Assembly (NCBI GenBank): GCA_013398295.1 | Contig: VZSF01000634.1 | Span: 1-64,000, forward strand | Origin: Chionis minor | Lineage: Eukaryota; Chordata; Aves; Charadriiformes; Chionididae | Length of the DNA stretch: 64,000 nt | Direction of reading: 5' to 3' | Part shown: in pieces, positions 1-13,184 of the stretch | How positions within the stretch are numbered: position 1 is the stretch's first letter | How the letters are laid out: each line of letters starts with the position of its first letter | Notes under the pieces: model-generated | What the model saw: the letters and a program-made list of their open reading frames with translations, nothing else | What the model was told of the DNA's origin: nothing | Database searches by the model: none | Program-made: the position numbers and the translations under genes

Positions 1-240
1 GGGCGCCGCCGGCTCCGCTCTGGCTCCTGCCCCCGGCGGGGCCGGGGGTCCGGCGGCGGCGCTGCAGCCTGAGCCCCCGGCCCGGACCGGCCCGGACCCC
101 CGCCGTGACCTTGCCCTCGCCTTTGGCCACCGGCCCGCGGGCCCTTCGGGGTCGCCCCCCTGCCCGCGGGAGCAGCCTGGAGCCTGGAAGCATCCCGTGT
201 GCGCGCCGGGGCGGGAGATGCTGGAGAGGGGATGCCCTAA
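1..240. promoter_or_regulatory. GC/CpG-rich edge, possible CpG island
   Basis: The first ~240 bases are strongly G+C rich with many CpG dinucleotides (for example GGCGCCGCC and CCCGCGGG), and the density drops after about 240. It may be the downstream part of a CpG-island promoter or a non-coding first exon of a transcript starting outside the window. No convincing donor or coding exon was found in it. Confidence 0.45.
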
Positions 241-359
241 GGGTACCAGGCTCCAAAACTTGCCTGGAATATCCTCGTGGGCTGCGACCTGGGAAAAAAA
301 ACCATACTTCGGTGCATCTGGTGTTGGTGCCTCCTCCAGCTTCTCCCAAAGAAACTATT

Positions 360-410
360 TCAAAGCTTCAGGGTTTTTTGGGTTTTTTGGTTTTTTGGTT
401 TTTTTTTTTC
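360..410. repeat. T/G low-complexity tract
   Basis: Runs of T separated by GG or GGG (ggttttttgggttttttgg), ending in 11 T. Confidence 0.9.
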
Positions 411-3400
411 TCGGTGGAGAGAGGAGACTGTGCAACTTGGGGTTGTTTTCTCGATTCCTCCTTCTCCGCTCTGGCTTCCAAAGGGGGGAAGAGCCACTCG
501 GTGGATGGTCCTTTTCCCTGCCCGTTTGCCAGCCAGCTTGGGGCGCCGGGGCGCATGCAGAGGGGTCTCTTAATAGCTGGTTTGGGGGTTCTTCCTTCTG
601 GCCCAGCCTTTCACGGAGGCTGCCTTTAGGTGAGCTGAAAAAGCGTTTGGTGCCGTTAGAAGTCAAGTAAGTGGTTTTTGAAGGACCCCTGTGGAGGGTG
701 GTGGCTGGGGAGCAGCCGTGCGGCTGCCGGTCGCTCCAGGCTGCGGAACGGGATCGGTTACAGGACAGGGAACGCGTGTTCCGTGTTGGTGCAGGACCCA
801 ACGCCGGTGGGTCGTGAGTGGGGTTTCCGCAACCATCTCTTGAGCGCGTGACAGCTCCCGATTCTCCTCCCGCACATTCCTGCAGCGCCAGGATTCAGGG
901 CCTCGGTTGGTTTATGGGGTTTTTGGGTCTCTTTTTGCCATCCGGCACCGGCTGTCTCTCCCGTGCCGCTGCTGCGCCGTGTCCTGTGAGGGAGTTGAGG
1001 GCGTGCAGAAGAAGTTTGGGAAGAGGCAGCGTTCGTCGGGGCGGTGCCACGTGAAGTTACGAAACACGCTTCGGTGATGGGGTAGAAAGCGGAGGGCGGG
1101 GGGTGGGGGGAGCCTGGATTTCATTCTCGGCTCTCGCGTCGCTCTCTGTGCCCACGGGCACGTCGGTATCCATCGCCACCGCCTGTTCTTCGCCAGCTCC
1201 TCCCCGCCGGGCAGTTACCTGGGGCAGCAGGCTGCCGCCAGGGACAGCAAAATGGTCGTAGGGCGGCTGCCAGCTCAGCCCTGGCAGGAGCCCCCGGGAA
1301 ACCTGGCCGTACTGCCACCGAGATGGGGTCGGATCCGCCTGGATCGGCTTTTGCGCTGGGGGTGGGTGGCTCCCAGCATCCGTTTATCCCGCCCCCCCCC
1401 GTCCTTTCCACCTGCGCGCTGGAGCGCTGGGTTTGCTGCTCCTGGCTCTTTTTCCCACCAAAGCATTGTGGCAAGACTGGCTTGGCCCCAGCCTTTCCTA
1501 AAAACGTGCAGGGTCCCTACCGGATTGGTAGGGTGACTTTCTCATCGCCCCAAGGCCTGGCTGATGCTGTTCTCCCTCTGGCTCGAAGGGTGGCCTGGTT
1601 CTGCCCAGATGGATCTACGGAGATCCCAGGCTGTGCCGCTGGAGAGTCACGAGGCTCAAGCGGTGCCTCCCGAGGGACAGTCACTGCGAAGCCCAACCGA
1701 AGTATGAAATAGTAGATCCTTGTGTATTGCCAGCGTGGTACCGGCATCCTTTCTTGCAGGTTGTTCAGGCTTGGATGGGAAGCCTTGGAATTAAGGATGC
1801 GTTGGCATTAATAGGCTTCTGGGCTGTCTTAGGAAGGCTGGTGGTGTGGAGCTGCTGAGAGCCAGCGTAGAGTTGCCGAAAGCGGGTACTGCGAAGCAGG
1901 GGCATCTGTGAGGAAGCGATTTTTTTGGTAGCTCCATCCCAACCGAGGTGCCGGTTCCTCTCCTCCGCGGACGCCTCTGTGGCTGCGTATCCGCTTTGTG
2001 CCGATGGGCCGCTGCCAGGCTGCCGCCAGCTGAAAATCCGGGGAGCCGGTGTGGATACAGGCGTGATTGTGGAGCGTGACTCAGGTCTGGAGCGTGCACG
2101 TCCCCCTGCCACAGCGCTGTCCCGCGGGTGGGAGGTGGGATGCTCTGGTGGACACAGTGCAGCTTTCAAGCGCCTCTGCTGGGACCGAAGGACGCTGCAT
2201 TCCCTTCTGCCCTTCTGGCGCAGGGGCAAGGTAATTCCGAGGTGGGAATCGGGGGAATGACTTCAGGAGCAGGCGTGGTGGGCCACAAGCCTGCAGTGGC
2301 AGAGTGACATATCTAATCCCAAGGGTTATTTTTCGCCCTCGTTCCCCTTCCTGGGCTGTGACTCCAGCAGAGTGAGAGCGGTTGGGATAAGCACCGGTCT
2401 CTCAACAGCCGCTGCTCTCTGGGAGAAGCTCATGGGAAGCCCAGGCTTGGATGGGCACTGGGACCAGTAACTGACGCTGCGTTGGGCACTGCTTAATGCC
2501 TCTGCTCCTCCCCGCGTGGGAGCGTGTCTGTGGAGGGACTGGGAGGAGATGGGGTGATTCCCTAGCTGAGAAGGAATGTTTTTACCCTGGGTCACCTAGG
2601 ATACCCGTGTGTGCTAATTTTTTTCCAAGGAAGGTGCATGGAAGGGGGAATAAACCTCTTTCTGTGTGTCTGACTTGCTCCGTAAGTTCTCCATGTGGCC
2701 ATGCCGTGGGGAGAGCTATGGAGCATTGCGGGATGCTGGTCACGCTGCTTATGGTCTTCTGAAAGTCCAGGCTGGTGAGCGCCGGGGCCAGCCTGGAAAG
2801 CGGTGGCCCATGTGGCAGTGCCGTGGTGTGTGCACGCCTGTGACACGAGGGAGAACCGAGCCCGGTTGTAGAAATAAAGCGAATTTGTTGCCGTCGGCCT
2901 AAACTGCAGAGCTTTTGCAAATGCTGAGCTCCAAGCTGCTGCCAGGGCCTCACGGCGTTATTCCTTAAAAACGGCTTGTGGAAAGAATGACCGTTTCTTT
3001 CCCTCTCCCAGCTTTACGGGCACGTGACCTCTCAACTGCAGGAAGGGTTTGGAGGTCAGGGACGTACCACCCCCCGGCAAGGACAGAGAAATCACGGTTC
3101 TTCTGGAACGGCGAGATTCCGGGAGCCCAAGAATAACTGCTGCCCCTCCTCTGCCTTGGTGCTTACGTCCGCTCGGGTGCCATTAGGCACCTTTTGCTGT
3201 GACACAGAGATCTTGGTGGATAAACCTCACATCTCCGTTGCTGACCAGTGGCTTCCAGAGCCCGAACGTCACGGTTCTTTTCCTAGGAAGGAGTTGTACC
3301 GTGTCTGGGGCACTTGGTAGGTGGCAGCTGCCTTGTCTGCAGGGAAGGCTTTCTTTACAGCCAGGTTTCCTGGGATGCTGTGGCTGGGAGGAAGGGAAAG

Positions 3401-3513
3401 TCTGGAGGAAATGAGTAAAAGCCAGCTCCTGGAGCCGGATTGTCTCCAAAGGTTGCCCAAGCTCTGCAGGACTGCGTGGCACTGTCGCAGGATCGGTGCC
3501 TGCGTGTGACAGG

Positions 3514-3805
3514 TTTGAATCGCAGGATGGTTTGGGTGGGAAGGGACCTTTAAAGGCCACCTCGTCCGACCCCGCTGCCGTGGGCAGGGACATCTTCAAC
3601 CACATCAGGTTGCTCCGAGCTATGTCCAACCCGACCTGGAATGTTTCCAGGGATGGGGCATCCCCCACCGCTCTGGGCAACCTGGACCAGGGTTTTACCA
3701 CCCTCAGCGTAAAAAATTTCTTCTTAGGTCTAGTCTAAATCTACCCCCTTTTAGTTTAAAACTGTTTCCCCTTCTCCTATTGCAACAGGCCCTGCTAAAA
3801 GGTGT
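3514..3805 (-). repeat. CR1 LINE 3' fragment
   Basis: The CR1 3' end is recognisable in reverse: ggatggtttgggtgggaa at the tip, then gggcagggacatcttc, caggttgctcc, ggatggggcatc, and the more internal taaatctacccccttt block. About 290 bases, 5'-truncated and moderately diverged. Confidence 0.85.
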
Positions 3806-3850
3806 AGAATCATAGAATAGTTTGGGTCGCTTCCCGCGGGTGGGACCTCT
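3805..3850 (-). repeat. Second, very short CR1 tip abutting the previous copy
   Basis: tagaatcatagaatagtttg is the CR1 3'-terminal repeat and first bases in reverse orientation. It starts exactly where the 3514-3805 copy ends; the similarity is lost within about 40 bases. Confidence 0.5.
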
Positions 3851-6601
3851 CCGTGCTTTTCTGCTCCTGACCCTCCAACGAGGCGTGTAACACAGCTGGT
3901 TGGCCTTGGTGGTTATAGCAGTAAGTGTAAGCAAGAGCCTCTCTGCATCCCATTCCTTGGCATCAACTATAAACATGGGTCTTACCACTCCGAGAGCCAA
4001 CAGTTTCTGCACAACATGCTGGTGATTTCAGCAGTTAAAAGAAGCCTCGCTAAAAAGTAAAGTTACTGAACAAAATTGGTGCTGTTTTGCCTCAAACCAG
4101 AACACCTGGGAAGGCAACACTGAGACTGAAAGGACCAAGTTTCCAGTTTTGAGGGCAATGAATGGTGCTGGGGGGACTGGTACCCTGGGGAAACGCTTCC
4201 ATTTCTGTGGCAGACTTGACCTCTTGGTCAAGTTCTATCCCCTACCTGCAGCCGCGTACCTTTGTCTGACAATTTTTTTCCCTGCGTTCAGATGAACCTT
4301 TTTAAAATCCAGTTTGCTGCTTAGCTGAATTACTTTGTGCGCGCTGTTTGGGGGTTTTTTTGTTGTTTTGTTTTGTTATGGCACATTGTGGGTGGTTCCC
4401 TTTGAAGTCTGGGATCGCCTGTAATTGGGAGCGTAAGCGGGGCTGCTGCACCCACCCGGCTGGGAAGCGGTGGCTGCTCCAGTGTGGATAATAAATTGGG
4501 ATTGGCCAAAGTCCTGCCTGTGCTTTCTCCAAGAGGGTTTACCGTGCTGGTGCAGGCCATCAAATGCATCCGGCTGTATCCTGAAACCTTCTTTGCTGTC
4601 CAACCTTGAGCGTCTGCTGCAGCGCCGCGAAATACAGTGCCAGTCCCCAGCGCAGCCTGCGGTCCCGGCTTTCCCACTCCCTCTACCAGCGAGAAAACAC
4701 ACGCTTCCTGTGCTGAATCCAAATGTAAATATTAACCTCAAGCATTTGCAATAGCTGCTTACTTTGGCAACTTGGGTGGCGGTGGGGATGTGGTAAGTCC
4801 TGGTCCAGGAAGCAAAAGCAGGTCAGTGTTTTGGCATCTCGGATAGTCATTGACACCGCGTCACGGGCAGAGCTTCAGGCGACGGTGGCTGGAACCGGGG
4901 TGACTGCGGGTCTGGCCGGCAGGAGCGTGCTGGAGCTCACGGGGCGAGCTCGGAGACGTCCTCTGGCAGTCTTCTGCGAGCGCTTCGCGTCCGTCTCTTC
5001 GGCGGTGCTTCGGCACTCGGCTCCGGGACTGCCCTGTGCTCAGCTCCAGCAGGAAAAGGGTCGGTCAGCCTGGGCAGCTGGAGACGGGGCACTGCGGCAG
5101 CTGGAATTCACACCCTGGCTTCCTTTGCCGTGCCTCGCTCACATAAACGGGCCTCACCAGACCGTCCCAGCACGGCAGCTGGTGCCTCGCGCTTCCCTCT
5201 GTTGCCGTTGCTGCACCTGAATCTCGGCTGAGATTTTTCCCTGGTTTCCTCTCTCTGGCCGGGCTGTGCGGCGATGGACACGGGCTCTGTAGTATGGGAG
5301 AATCGGAGCTCAAAGGCTCTGATGTGGGTGCTGGGACTGCCCAAACACACTTTTGGGCAGTGCCTGGGCCAGCAGGGGGGTGAGGGAGGTTAGGGAAATG
5401 AGCAGACATGCTTTTTCACCAGGCTTTACTATGGTAAATGAGGACGAGAACACTGGCAGCAACTTCAATTACACCTCAATTCCAAGCCCCCAGCCTACTG
5501 TTTGTTTCCGGATAGGGCGAGTTCCTTACTGCGGGCCATGAAATGTGTAAGCACCATGTTCTCTCCCCTTTTCCGGCGAGGGAATAAGAATGGTTAATGG
5601 CCTCACTCAAAGAGAGAAAACTAGCCTTGCCTAGGAGAGGTTTTTGGATCGGGCCCTTGGTGATTTTCCAGTATCCTATGGTTTCCCCCAAGGCAGAGTG
5701 AGCTGCTCTCGTTATGGTCCCAAGACAAACGAAGCGCTCTCGGCCCTGGAACGCATTTCTTGGATGCAGCTGTATCTCTTTTGCGGGCTGCCAAGGAGAA
5801 TTCCTCGCCGTCTGCAGCGGCAGGGTAAGGCAAAGCGCACCGAAGAGGAAATCGCTCTTCCAGCGCGTCCTGCCAAAGCTATATTGAGGGCGAGTTTCCT
5901 TTGTGGCTGGGTGGTACGGGAGCTGCTCGCTGCTGCTTCCCGCAGGGTTTAAATTAAAGGGGTTTGGAGGAGATAGTTCTTCTCGGGAGCCTCAGAGGCA
6001 CCTGAATGAATGAATCGGAGCTTTGTGCTCCGGCGGAGCTCTGCCAGCGGAGCAGCGGTGGCCAGCTGGACTCTCCCAGGTGTCCGGGTCTCGCTCAGCA
6101 CGGATCTGTGTGACCACTGCCAGCGAGCCAGCAGGCGTGGGGAAGGCTGGTCCCAGTACCCCCAGCACCTGAGCTGCCCCCCCCCAGCGGGTGCCTTCGC
6201 CCCCAGGGACGGCTCAGCTGGCCAAGGCATGTGGTGGGAGCCCAGCAGAAGCTCCTCGGAAAGGGGAACAGAGCTCAGTGCCTCTAGCACTGCCAGGGAA
6301 ATCCTGGCTCGTGTGCCAGCCCCGGAGCCCAGCTGGAGATGCTCCTTGGTGTGCAAAAAGGTGGATGTTGTCCCTTCCCTCCGCTCAGCAAGGCAAAGCT
6401 CTCGCCGAGCTTTTCCCCGAGCCTGGCTTTTCACGTTGCCCTCTACCTGCTGGATCTCTCACGGGGGTGGCAGTTTAAGGTGGTTGGAGGGAAAGTTTGT
6501 GTTCTGTAATGGGGGCCTTGACATATTCCTCAGTCTGAAAAGGGCTGCCCTAGCCAAAGGGCTCCCTTATCCCTGCTGCCAGTCACTCCATGAGCAGAAA
6601 G

Positions 6602-6662
6602 GTTTGGGATGGAGGTTGGACAAGGTGATCCTTGAAGTCCCTTCCATCCTGGTCATCTATGA
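6602..6662 (+). repeat. CR1 3' end remnant
   Basis: ttggacaaggtgatccttga, followed by a tail resembling gtcccttccatcctggtc and atctatga, is the CR1 end in forward orientation. It is short and diverged, and lies inside a long chance open frame. Confidence 0.6.
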
Positions 6663-7280
6663 AACCGGCAGCCTGGTCCCTTTTAAGGAGGGTCCTATGA
6701 GTGGAGAACCCGGAGCTGACAGCTTTTCTGTTCCCCGCAGGGCCACTGATTCAGTGCCTCTCTCCACAGGGTCTTTGTGGTCTTCACCCTCGCACTGTAG
6801 ATGCCCTTTGATTCCCAAATGGCTCCCTAAAAACTTATTTCCCAAATGCTTTGGGCTTCCATCCCTGCACCGAGGGACAAACAGAGCAAATACCTATTTC
6901 CAAGCTAAAAACAGGCCCATGCCCTCTGTGGGGACGTAGTGGGGAAGAAGTACTCCTAAGGCTGCAGTTCTTTAAGCATTGGTTAATGCTTTTTCTGCCA
7001 TAAGAATGGGTTTATTCTGTTGCTTTCTCACTGCCTTGACCACAAGCAGTGGCTTGGGCAGGGCTGCACTTGCTGCCTTCCGAGAGGAGCGGTGGGGAGG
7101 GATGGAAAAGCGGCTCCCGCAGCGCAATTGCATGTTCCAGGAAACGTGCGTAGGACGGGGCCTAATCAGATTATGGGGCTGGTCTGTTTGCAGGCTTCCT
7201 GCGTGAGTCTGAAGGGAAGAAGGAAATTCTTTGCATTAAACCAGGCTGGAAATCAGGAACCGTGTGCTTCCTGCATAGGC

Positions 7281-7316
7281 TCTTTTTTTTTTTTTTTCTT
7301 TTTCTTTTTTTTTTTG
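7281..7316. repeat. T-rich low-complexity tract
   Basis: 36 bases of T with two interrupting C. Confidence 0.95.
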
Positions 7317-8524
7317 GTGCAAATAGCTCATGCTGCTGCTCGTATCGGTGGTGCTCTCCAAAGACCTCTGCCTGCTGGCAGTGGCTGAGGGACACACTTG
7401 GAAGAGATGCACACTTCAGCATCTCCTCCCGGGCTTTCCAAGCTGCTGCTCTCCTCTAGCAGATGCTGTGGCTGTCACAGGTGTCCCAGGCAGGTCCCAC
7501 GTGGAAAGGATGTTGCTGTGATCCAGCTGCAGCACAAGCATCTGTCAGGCGGTCTGGGAGCGGGGGACTGTGAGGATCAGGCTTTTGGGGCTCAGGAGGA
7601 CCGGGGGGCTCTACCTTGCAGCCCGCCTTGGCTCTGTTTTGGAGGGGATTTTCTGCATTGAGCCACAGATATTTCCATGTGGACAAGAGAAACAGCTCAG
7701 CCTCATCCTCCACTGCATCTTCTTCGAAATGCCCTCGGGGCTGTTAACGAGGGGCTGGTTTTAGTGTCTCCGAAGTGCAGCCCCAGCCCGTCTGCTCCGT
7801 TCTGTCTGTCTGGCCCCTCCATCTGTCCTGCAGAACAGGCTGTGGGACCTCCATGGACCCTTATCTGGGAGGCAGATGAGCTCCGTCCTTCCCCCGTGGC
7901 CAGGAGGAGGTCGCCGGGTCCTGCCCTGGCTGGTGGCACCCGGTGCCATGGCAGGAGCGTGTGTGCCCAGGGCGAATCACAGCAGTGTTCCCTGCGTCCC
8001 CTCCTCTCGAGGGCTCAGGGCTGGGGAAGCCTCTCGCAGCGAGGAGCCATTACAGGTTTATCTTGCTTCTTGCAGCTTCTCGGTGTCGAAAGAAGCGCTG
8101 GGGGAGGAGGGGGTGAGCTGAGCCTTCTAGTCGGGCTGGTGTTTGCTGTGGCTCTCCTGATTGCGTTATCAGGTGCCGAGCGCGTCTCCGAGCAAGGATC
8201 TGCCCAAGGTTTCCTGTGCACGGAGATGGCGGGGGTGGTTCCCAGCCTGTCCTTGCTGTGGCTCTTGATCTTCCCGAGGAAAACACAAGTGCAGGTGCGG
8301 AACTGCTGGCTGGCCTGGGAGAAAAGGCAGCGAGGGCAGGGAAAGGCACGTGCAGTCGCGGCACTCGCCTCCACCCCGACCCTCTCGTGCATGGGGACGG
8401 GGCTGCTGCGCCCGTGTCCAGCGTCTGCGGCTCCGGTGCCGTGCTGAGGCAGGCTGAGTTCTCGGCTTCCTCCTGCCGTCCAGGCAATCGTCATGCCTTG
8501 GCATCACCTTTTGTATTGTTTTCA

Positions 8525-8714
8525 CCCTGAGTGTGGTGAGCCCCTGGCCGGAGTTGCCCAGACAAGCTGTGGCTGCCTCATCCCTGGAGGTTCAAGGCCA
8601 GGTTGGACGGGGCTTGGAGCAACCTGGTGTGGTGGGAGGTGTCCCTGCCCGGGGCAGGGGGGTGGAAGTAGATGGTCTTTAAGGTCCCTTCCAACCTAAA
8701 CCATTTTGTGATCT
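8525..8714 (+). repeat. CR1 LINE 3' fragment
   Basis: Forward CR1 end: ggtgagcccctggccgg, ccctggaggttcaaggcc, gcttggagcaacctgg, gtgtccctgccc, then gtcccttccaacctaaac and cattttgtgat. About 190 bases, little diverged. Confidence 0.9.
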
Positions 8715-9908
8715 GGGAGAGGATATATCTGTGCTGTCGATGCACAAGGGCCTTTCGTGCAACCCCATCCTTTCCTTTTTCCTATCCAGCTGAGCAAGAA
8801 CCTGCCTGTGACCTTAGGATAATAAGGTCTGGAAATTCCTCCCATTCCCAACGTAGAGTCCTTACATTTGTTTGGACGGTGCCATGACTGTTTAGCTGTC
8901 TTCTAATCCCCTGTGGGTGCTACAAATGAGATATTTTATTATTTAATCTTTTTTCACTTAAATAAGTGTCAGGCTTGCACTAGCCCACACCAGAACAGCT
9001 AGATGGGAAGAAGCTTCTCCTTGGGAGCAGGTGCTAAACAAGAAATCTGCCGCCGTGTACTAGGGTGGAGGAGATCTGCGTGCGAGTGGCATCGGGAGGA
9101 GGAGAGAGGTTGTCCCCCATCTGTTGGGGGGTGTCACCTGGGACAGAGAGCCCTTCCCTGTACCCAGCCGCTCTCCCGCATCCCGCTGGGACACCGTGTG
9201 TCTCTGCACTGGGCTGTCCTCGAGCTCTGTCCCTGCGGTGGCAAAACTGAGACCAAGGCTGCGAACTGCAGCTCACATCTGCGGTGTCAAAGCGAATGCG
9301 GTTCCCCCCCTCCTCTCCAGAGTGATTTGTTCTGAAAGTTCCCTTTGTGGTGAGGCTGAACGTACGGGTAAGCTTTCAAGGGAACTGTCTCTCCCCAGCC
9401 CTGGCTGTTTTAACCCAGCCGAGGGAGCTGATGGAGGGCAGCCTGCCCAGCGCCACCGAGGAGATGGTTCCCTTTCCTTCCCATTGCCCTGTGCTCCCTC
9501 CAGGGTGGCACAGCCGCGCCAGCCAGGGTTGGTGGTCCCCCTTCCCACCTTGCTTTGGGGGGAAAAAAAAAAATCCCGTTTTCCTCTTCCTCGTCTCTGT
9601 CGGAGCGTGAGCTCGTGAGAGCAGCAGGGTTGAGCAGGTTGGGCTGGGCATGGAGATGGGCTGGAGGCGATGGGTGCTGTGGGTGCCACGAGGGTGCAAG
9701 AAGGCAGTGATTGGGTTGGCAAAACGGTAGAAGACCTGCCTTAAAAAGATGAATAGGACACAGGCAAGAGATTGGAACACACAACTGTGACAAAGATTTA
9801 ATTTCAAAACAACAACAACATCCCCCTTCACACCCTTGAGCAACATCCCTGCCATGTAAGGTAGTTGCCAGGGCTATATTTGTCCTTGGTTTGGTTTTTT
9901 TGGGGGTA

Positions 9909-9931
9909 GTTTGTTTGTTTGTTTGTTTGTT
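9909..9931. repeat. GTTT microsatellite
   Basis: About five to six copies of GTTT. Confidence 0.9.
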
Positions 9932-10436
9932 CCCCTCTTCCTCCCACCCTCCTGAAATATTTCCAGCAGTCTCCTCTCTAAGAAGTGTAACAAGCCCTGC
10001 CACTGATTAAATTCTAAATATAGCCGTGGTATTTTTTTTCCCCTCCAATTCTTCATGATGTATCTAGGTAAAAAATAGCCTTGGCGACTCTTCAAAGGGG
10101 ACATGGGCCTGCTATAGGCTATATTTTTGTCTTGTCACCCTGCCCAGGTCCGAAATAAGCCTCCTCATTTTTAATTAGCTCATCAGGTTATATAATCCTG
10201 AAAGCTGAGGATTTCTGGGCTCAGCAAGAACGCACGTGATGCGGGGGGCTCGGGCACATCGTGGCAAGCAAAGGTGGCGCGGCAGGGTAGGGGCGACACC
10301 GCTGGAATCTCCCTCTCCTCCTGCTGGCCCCAGTGCCAAGTGGGAGAGAGCCTGGGGAAGCCAAGACGCAGTAGCAGAAGGCCACCTGTCTGGTCCCTCT
10401 CACCCTGGGCTCTGCTCTTGCCTTGCTTCCTTATTG

Positions 10437-10461
10437 CCTTATTTATTTATTTATTTATTTG
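10437..10461. repeat. TTAT microsatellite
   Basis: About six copies of TTAT/TTTA. Confidence 0.9.
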
Positions 10462-11238
10462 GTGGCACTTGGAGAGGAACCTGCTGAATGAGGAAGGGTC
10501 TGGTTAATGGTGAAAGCTCCTGGGCTCCCTGGCTGTCTGTGTTGCCTTGGAGGCTGGTTTTGGTTTTCCTCTGCTCTTGGGAGAGCAGGTCAGGGTTTTT
10601 CTGCCCTTGGCATCATCCTAAAAATAAGTTGTTTTACTCCTGGCTGAGTGGAGCACGTTCGTTTTCCCGTAGCCCCGGTGTGAGTGTTTAAGTGTTATCC
10701 TATTCCCATCATCCAACATGGAAGGTTGGAGCCAAATGATTCCCTCTGATTCCCCCTGCTGGAGCGTGCAGTGCCTCTGCTGCTGCTTTTCTTGCCCCCA
10801 AAACACTTCTCTGGAGCGTCAGCCTGGGGAAGGCGGCCATCCTTGTGGTTTGCACCTGGGAACCCAACTGGCCCTTCAGGTTCTCGTGCTCACGGCAGCC
10901 CTGGTCGTGCAGTGTGGGGTTGGTGCCCTCACACGAGCATTCAGCAGCCTTCCGCTCTTCCCAAATCCTTCCCTGCGCTTCCCAAAGTGGCTCACCCCAA
11001 GGTTCTCCTCAGCCTCTCCACACGGATAGCCCAGAAGATGAGCAGGCCACGCAAGGGAGCAGCGCTGTGTTTGCTCTATGTGGCTTTAAAAACTTTCTAA
11101 CCACCAGATGGAGCAAAGGAACTTTGCACACCCACGGCTGACACTTTGGCCGCTGGGCACTGAGGTGCAACCACTGCCCTGGGGGCAGCTGCTGGACCCA
11201 CCCCTTGCCATTGGCTTCCTTCTCTCAAGCTTTTCCTT

Positions 11239-11575
11239 AGAATCACAGAATCCCCAAGGTTGGAAGAGACCTTCAAGATCATCGAGTCCAACCATAAACC
11301 TACCACTGCCAAACCCACCCCAACCCATGTCCCTCAGCACCACGTCTGCCCGGCTGAGAAATACCTCCAGGGGCGGCAACTCCACCACTGCCCTGGGCAG
11401 TCTCTTCCAATGCTTGACGACCCTTTCCATGAAGAAGTTTTTCCTAAAATCCAATCTAAACTTTCCCCTGGCACAGTTTGTGGCTGTTTCCTCTTGTCCT
11501 ATCCCTTGTTACTTGGGAAAAGAGACCTGCCCCCACCTCACTACACCCTCCTTTCAGGCAGTTGTAGAGAAAGGC
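11239..11575 (-). repeat. CR1 LINE 3' fragment (second sequence type)
   Basis: Reverse CR1: agaatcacagaatcccc, gttggaagagaccttcaaga, tcatcgagtccaacc, then caccactgccctgggcag and the ttcctcttgtcctatccctt block. The body differs from the 8525 copy and matches the copies at 14686 and 31992, so at least two CR1 subfamilies are present. Confidence 0.9.
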
Positions 11576-13184
11576 TGTAGAAAACAGGGCTCAGGCTTGT
11601 CCTGGGGGCTGTCTTGGCAAGATGGCGAGGTAGGTGCAGCTGCCTCTTCCGTTGCCCTTTGGTCGTAACCTGCCGTGCGGATTGCGGTTCCCACTCCCTG
11701 GCACGGTAAGTCAGGGCTTATCCCAGGCCACGCAAGGGAAGGAGGAGCTGCGGTAGCCATGCCCCTTTGCTCCGGGGGTCAAACTAACCCACCGCCTGCT
11801 GCCACCTGCGGCTCAGCCCGGGGTTTCGGTCCCGCTCCGGGGAGGGCTGGGGCGCGGGGGAGTCGGTACTTGTTGCTGCTGTAGCTTTAAAGCAGTGGAA
11901 ACTTTCGGTGGTGTCACCTCCATGGTCGAAGCTAAGAGGAACTGCTGTACGGCGAGAAGTGCAATTTAGAAGGCATAGTTCTGAAGTGTTAGACTGGGTT
12001 GAAATCGTAGTTTTGGCATCTCTCCTGACTTCTGGAAGGAGAAGGATGCAGTGCATCGCTGGCATTTGAACCGGCTCCTCCCCAATCCTAAACCTTCTAG
12101 TTTGGTGTTTAGCCGAGCTGGGCGTAAACCACAGAATTAAGGGTCTTCAGAGGCGAAAATGGGCTGGGATTTCCCAAGGGTGGTTTTTATGAGCGCCTCC
12201 GGGCAGGCAGCTGGTGATCTCGGGACAAAGAGCATCGCCGACGCTTTGCATCGGGGCAGACCATCACCTCCCGTGGCTGGCCGGCACTGGGACATCCGCC
12301 AGGGCAGGCTCCCCACCTCTCGTCCTCCTGCTTCACACAGGGGTGTTTGGGCCGAGACGCTGCCTAATGTAAAGGCAGACAGCCATTTCTTCTCTCCTCT
12401 TTGGCTTAGACAAATATTTATCCCAGAAGAAGGCTCTTGCCTCAGCTGCTCCAGGTTTATCCAGCTGACGGCAGAGGGTTCTGGCAAGTGTTTTGGGGAA
12501 GAAGGGAACACTGAACAGGTTTCTGCTTGAAGGGGTGGCTAAAAAGCAGTGGGAAGCACGATACTGTCAGGGAGGGGCTACGTGAGAAAGCGGAGATGTA
12601 GTTTGAAGTCGCTGAAGAATCCTTGCCGCGGCAATGAGGCACGTTAGCAGAGCGTAGAGAGCCTGAGGAAAACAGGGCAAGATCTCACGGAAGCAGCTGA
12701 CCCTCGCTCTAGCAGTCTGGTTTCAAATGATAAATGTCCCGGGGTTTATATTTACACACAGCGTCTTGAAGGCCCAACTGGAGATTTTTCTCCCGTACTG
12801 AGTAGACTTTTGACATCATTGAGTCCGGGCGACGCTGAAGAAAGCAGAGGTGCCTCCTGGCCCAGGGTTCTCCTCCCAGCCCTGCCATGGATGTCTTGCC
12901 TGGTGGCTTCCCACGTGCTTGCGGCAGGTTGGCTCATTCCCCCCGGGAGCGATAGAGCGCGGCATGGGAGCTGCAGGGAGCAGGGACTCCGGAGCAGTTC
13001 CCGGCGGTAGCTCCCAGTAGGCACGGAAGATGCTGGTCTTCAACTCATCTTTGCGTTGCTATCACGTGTGCTGCTCACAGAGGAAGGGAATAAAAGTCTG
13101 GTGTCTCCGTACAGGGATGACGTGGGTTGGACATTGAAGAATTTCAGGAGACAGAATTTTTAGTCCCCTGTTAATTTGCTTCTA

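Noticed and set aside
218..231. Possible alternative start exon reading Met-Leu-Glu-Arg in the CpG-rich edge, like the epithelial SHP-1 start
   Set aside because: No GT donor follows in the right place; the bases after it are GGGATG.
6010..6939. 309-codon open frame on +
   Set aside because: No recognisable domain, composition as expected from GC-rich sequence, runs through a CR1 remnant, no splice or promoter context.
7677..8447. 256-codon open frame on +
   Set aside because: No family resemblance; overlapping long frames on the other strand show general lack of stops in GC-rich DNA.
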